64,000 nucleotides of DNA, taken from NCBI RefSeq assembly GCF_014805685.1, contig NC_060898.1, forward strand, positions 6,533,501 through 6,597,500, written 5' to 3'. Each line of letters begins with the position of its first letter. The first letter of the stretch is position 1. The notes under the pieces are model-generated. The model ran no database searches and had not been told where the DNA came from. It saw only the letters and a program-made list of their open reading frames with translations. The stretch is from Silurus meridionalis. Its lineage: Eukaryota > Chordata > Actinopteri > Siluriformes > Siluridae. Of the stretch, positions 59,894 to 64,000 are shown in pieces. The position numbers and the translations under genes are program-made.

Positions 59894-60712
59894 TACAGTG
59901 CATGTCAAAAGTTTGGAAACACCTAGTCTCTAAAAAAAATTAAAAACACATGCATGTTTCTTTTGTTTACTGTACATGCAACAGTCTAGGAAAAAGGCAA
60001 AAACACACAAGAATTGAACAGCGAATGAGTGAAAGAAATATCCGTGGACAGCAGAGTCTAAATTCAATATGTTTACCAGAAGAAGATGGAGAACAGGAGC
60101 GAAGACATTAGCAGACTGCCTCACACCTACAGTCTATCATGGAGGTGGAAGCTTAATTGTTTGGGGTTGTTTTGGAGCAGGGAAGTTTGGAGAACCTGCC
60201 TACCATTCCATACTTCAACATCATGCAGTTGTCCTGGACTGCATCTAATTTGAACCAACTTCACCATCCAACAAGATAATGATTGTGTAGCATCCATTCA
60301 AGCTCTATAAGCATTATTTTGGAGAGCAAACATTCAGCTGGAGTGTTATTTATCATGGAATGGCCTGCCCAGTCACTGCAACTAAATCCTATTGAATTTC
60401 TCTGGGATGAACTGGATGACAAGGTCAGAAAAAAATATCTAGTGAAGAACACCTTTGGCAAGTTTTAAGAGGCTATTTCAGACAATTGTTTGGAGAAATT
60501 AACTGTCTAGATGTCAAGATTGTGTAAAGCTGTTATTCATGGTTAAGGATTAATTGTTCAGGGAAATAAAGTTGAATATCTGTGCATTTATATATTTGGT
60601 CAATGTAAGTCTTATACCATTAAATGACCTAGTTTGTTGCATATCAACAAAAGGATCATGCATGTGTACTGAGAAATGATAAAAGACTTGATGTTTCCAA
60701 ATTTTGACAGAC
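59894..60712 (+). mobile_element. Tc1-like transposon remnant
   Basis: Left end tacagtgcatgtcaaaagtt followed by tggaaacacc; right end gatgtttccaaattttgaca: imperfect inverted repeats of about 28 bp. It contains the transposase relic at 60006-60530. The N-terminal part is deleted, giving about 0.8 kb instead of about 1.5 kb. Confidence 0.8.
60006..60530 (+). pseudogene. Tc1 transposase relic, C-terminal half
   Basis: CLTPTVYHGGGSLIVWGCFG, KFGEPAYHSILQHHAVVLDC, then in another frame MEWPAQSLQLNPIEFLWDEL and a DDKVRKK-type end. These are the Tc1 'HGGG...WGC' and 'SPDLNPIE' blocks. Several frameshifts. Confidence 0.8.
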
Positions 60713-61927
60713 AATTTTGATGTTTTGGATCAGTGTTATGCCAGGACTCATCATTTCCTAATCAACCGAACAGACCACACTAAAGAAAAGTAAATGGCTA
60801 TTATAAAAATGGCTATTTTTAATCAGAGAGAACATACTTATATATTTATTATAAGCTTCCAAAGCAGCTCCATAAAGGCTTCAGATGTATTCAGGAAGAA
60901 TCTTTTAATAAGATTTTATTTGATGCATCAATTTTACATCAAAATGTTATTACCATTATTAAATTCTAAAAAGATATTCTGGATTAAAAAAATATTTTTT
61001 AATGAAAGACAATATAAAATATTTAAATTTTAATAATTGGAAATAAGTGAATATAATTCAATTATTAACAAATATAATACTTTTTAATTAAAATGATAAT
61101 TATCAGGTATATGAGAGTAAAATGCAGTACCGTAACGGACCACAAAGCGGCGGCAAAACATTTCGAATAAGAATGTGAGGATTAAAGCGGATATTTAACA
61201 AATAAAAAAAAAATATTTAATTGAATATTATTTTTTTATTTTCATTTAAATTCTTATTTTGTTGATAAAATTGTTTACGATTATTATTATTATATTAGTA
61301 TTAAATCTGGTCATCCATGCATGCGTGCGCACACACACACACACACACACACACTGTCATTGTTATGCTTCATTATATTCTTGTATTTTTACTGACTTTA
61401 TGCAAAGATTAAAATGTATCAAATGCCAAGCCAAACATTTACTGATCCTAATATAATATGTTAATAATCGTTAATGATTATTAGATAAAAGACCAGTCAA
61501 AAAGTAAAACTAAATAAAATGACACACGCTATTGAAAAAAACACTGACAACGTGTATTAATTGTCATAAAAACTTGCACATGATAGTAACTTTTTGTTGT
61601 TGTTGTTTTTTTTTTTTTATGTAATGTATTTCTTCCCTTTATAGAGTTAACACATGAGACTGAATCATTCATTTGCAGGTATTTTGTACATGCTTGTGAT
61701 TAAACCCGCTCAAAAAAACAAGAACTGAACTATTTGTACGAAAACAAATTATCACTAAATTTCAGCAAAGTGCTGTGAAGTCGATCAACGATCAACGATC
61801 AACGTGAGTGTATTGTCGATTTGTGATTACATACATTTGAATAATTGGGAAGGTAAACTGAAATGTAAGCCTGACCATCTTTTTGGGAAAGATGTAAAAT
61901 GGATTGTACTTGATTAAAATGATAAGA
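60713..61927. other. intergenic DNA, very AT-rich
   Basis: No gene seen. A short (CA)n run is at 61329-61353 and a poly-T run near 61604. Confidence 0.4.
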
Positions 61928-62424
61928 TACACTATATTGAAAACAATATTGAGATACTTGACTTTTCCACAATGTTGGAGGGAACACAACTGTATAGAAT
62001 GTCTTTGGATATAGTAACATTTCCCTTGACTTGAACTAAAATGACCCAAACCTGTTCCAGCATGGCAATGTCCCTGTGCATAAAGCCAGCCATAAGATAT
62101 AGTTTACATGGGTTGGAGTAGAAGATCTTAAGTGGCCTGCTATAGAGCTCTGACCTCTACCCTACTGAACCCCTTGATGAATTGGATCGCTGACTACACC
62201 TCAGGCCTCCTCACCTCACCTAAATCAATACTTGACTTCTCTAATGCATTTTAGTCTGAATGAACACAACTCTCCACAAACACACTCCAAAATCCAGCCA
62301 AATATCTTTCCAGAAGAGTGACGGTTTTATAAAAGAGAACGAGGACTATATGTGGAATCGGATGTTCAAAAAGACATACAAATCTAATGGTCAAGTGTCC
62401 ACAAACATTTGTCCATACAGTGTG
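61928..62424 (-). mobile_element. Tc1-derived MITE, best complete copy (family M1)
   Basis: About 497 bp from tacactatattgaaaac at the left to tttgtccatacagtgt at the right. The terminal repeats are inverted and include cttgac...gtcaag and gtggac-type motifs. All family body blocks are present in order: tgtatagaatgtctttggat, acccaaacctgttccagcat, gtggcctgctatagagctct, caggcctcctcacctcacct and cacaaacacactccaaaat. Confidence 0.85.
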
Positions 62425-62575
62425 GATTGTCCCTCTAAATGTGGAATTTTATTACAGCCCAGCAAAATGACTAGGAGTTGATGCTTCATGAAAAATGTAT
62501 GTGCAACTGTGACTGAACCATTTGAATCATATGATGTATGCTGTATGTACAGACTTTCCGTATGCAGTGTGTGCA

Positions 62576-62578
<3 letters not shown>

Positions 62579-62638
<60 letters not shown>
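62579..62638 (+). repeat. (GT)30 microsatellite
   Basis: Uninterrupted GT repeat in intergenic DNA. Confidence 0.96.
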
Positions 62639-62639
<1 letters not shown>

Positions 62640-62931
62640 TGTGTCTGTGTGTGATGTCTGTCATCTCTCTCTTCAACATGGGAAAGAAACTCTGTGAGGG
62701 TTCAATAGTTTAAAGAAATCAGCAAGCTAATTTTTTTTGTTTGTTTGTTTATTTGTTTGTTTATTCTTAAGATTACTGTATATTCAGAATGTTCCATATC
62801 TATTGTAAGTTATTTCATCATAATGGAGGGAACAACAGTTTATTTTCCATTGTAAAAGCTTTTGGGGCTTGACTTGCTATTGTATAACATTTATTAATAA
62901 AAATTCTAAATTAATTTTTTTTGCATATCTC

Positions 62932-63039
<108 letters not shown>

Positions 63040-63051
63040 CTTCATAAATCT

Positions 63052-63535
63052 AAACTGTTACCACAAAATTTGAGACACACAACTATATGTAGGATGTCTT
63101 TGGATTGTGTCTCCTAGGTGAAGTTTCCTTTCTTTGTTTAAACAATGACAATGCTCCTGTGCACAAAGCGAGCTCCATGAAGATATGCTTTGCATAGTTT
63201 AAAGTAGAAGATCCTCAGAGCCCTGCTAAAGAGCATACACTACTAAACTGTGGGACGATTTGGAATCCTGACTACACCCCAGACCTCCTCACTTTACCTA
63301 CATCAGTACCTTAATTTAACACCCGTGTGGCTTAATGAGCACAAATCTCCACAAAATCATGGAGTTGTCTTTTTTAAACAGTGGTATTGTCATGCTGGAA
63401 CAGGTTTGGGTCTCCTAGTACAAGTGAAGGGAAAATTCAATGCTACCACACCCAAAGACATCCTATACAGTTGGGTGCCTCATCTGTATGGTTGGAGGAG
63501 TCAGGTGTTCCTATACTTTTATCTATAGAGTCTTG
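63052..63535. mobile_element. palindromic pair of M1 MITE arms
   Basis: 63052-63365 is M1 in minus orientation (accacaaaatttgagacaca, aggatgtctttggattg, gcacaaagcgagctccatga, caaatctccacaaaatc). 63375-63533 is M1 in plus orientation (attgtcatgctggaacaggt, aaagacatcctatacagttg, gtcaggtgttcctatact). The outer 115 bp of each side are complementary. Confidence 0.72.
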
Positions 63536-63847
63536 CAGTACAGAAAATGAATGTTTCAGTTAAACAGAACATCAGTTTTTACATTCAAAACACTGGAGTA
63601 TTTATATATAATATATATACACAATATTGCATCATACTCAATAAAAAAAGCAGTGCAGGATTTTAACCAACTTTAATCCAATTAAATTAAAACTATGTAA
63701 GAATATACAATTATTGTGTGCCACCAGATGTTGCTGCGGAAAAAAAATAAAAGTTTTTGATGAGTTGCATGTTTCTGTTAGCAATAACATTTGATATATC
63801 TTCTTTAGGAAACCATAAAATGATTTTGAAACATCAAAATGTTTCAC

Positions 63848-64000
63848 TGGAGGAGAGAAGCTCAGAGGTAGAATGTTGGACTGCTGCTCAGAAGGTTATG
63901 AGTTAAAATCCCAGCACCACCAAACTACCACTGCTGCACCCTTGAGCAAGGCTTTCAACCCTCGATTGTTATTCAGCTGTAAACAGCTGTATAAGTGTAA
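63848..64000 (+). mobile_element. SINE S1 copy, cut by window end
   Basis: gaagctcagaggtagaatg (A-box region), ttatgagttaaaatcccagc (B-box region), ccaccaaactaccactgctg, cttgagcaaggctttcaacc: the best S1 copy in the window, with an intact tRNA-like layout. Confidence 0.7.

Overview
The window is vertebrate nuclear DNA, almost certainly from a teleost fish. It is AT-rich, intron-dominated and dense in fish-type repeats: Tc1-like elements and their short derivatives, hAT MITEs, LINE 3' ends, tRNA-derived SINEs and long microsatellites. A catfish or related otophysan is plausible from the repeat families, but I cannot fix the species. No bacterial-type features (operons, CRISPR arrays) are present.

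One protein-coding gene is supported: the 3' part of unc5d, a netrin-receptor UNC5 family member, on the + strand. Fifteen coding exons lie between 3147 and 58507. Every intron is GT-AG, and the splice phases chain into one continuous frame of 890 residues ending in TAG at 58505-58507. The exons encode, in order, the end of Ig domain 1, Ig domain 2, two thrombospondin type-1 repeats, a 12-residue in-frame microexon, the transmembrane helix, a cytoplasmic linker, ZU5, UPA, the death domain and a long C-terminal tail. The first exons (signal peptide and start of Ig1) lie upstream of the window. A polyadenylation signal candidate is at 58825. Paralog choice (D rather than A, B or C) rests on remembered family sequences in the juxtamembrane, linker and death-domain parts; unc5da versus unc5db is not decided.

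Layout: 1-3146 is the upstream intron (LINE remnants, one hAT MITE, one Tc1-type MITE). 3482-18283 is a 14.8-kb intron with Tc1 remnants, foldback repeats, a repeat-poor block around 12.5-14.6 kb and a hAT MITE. 18465-26341 holds two LINEs nested in each other plus another hAT MITE. 26342-30851 carries the TSP and transmembrane exons. 30852-43816 carries the linker and first ZU5 exon among microsatellites, MITEs and a decayed full-length Tc1. 43817-54102 carries ZU5, UPA and the start of the death domain. 54103-58110 contains a solo LTR and a tRNA-Glu-headed SINE with intact target-site duplications. 58508-64000 is the 3' UTR and intergenic repeats.

The most interesting points are structural. 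Microsatellites sit directly against many unc5d splice sites: a (TCTA)n tract ends 7 bases before the transmembrane exon, and one 85-nt ZU5 exon is bracketed by complementary (GT)n and (AC)n tracts. There is an in-frame microexon and a NAGNAG acceptor. The repeats form a readable stack of nested insertions: hAT in LINE, LINE in LINE, hAT in Tc1-MITE, SINE in MITE. One SINE shares its 3' end with a LINE fragment in the same window. I found no wholly new biological system.
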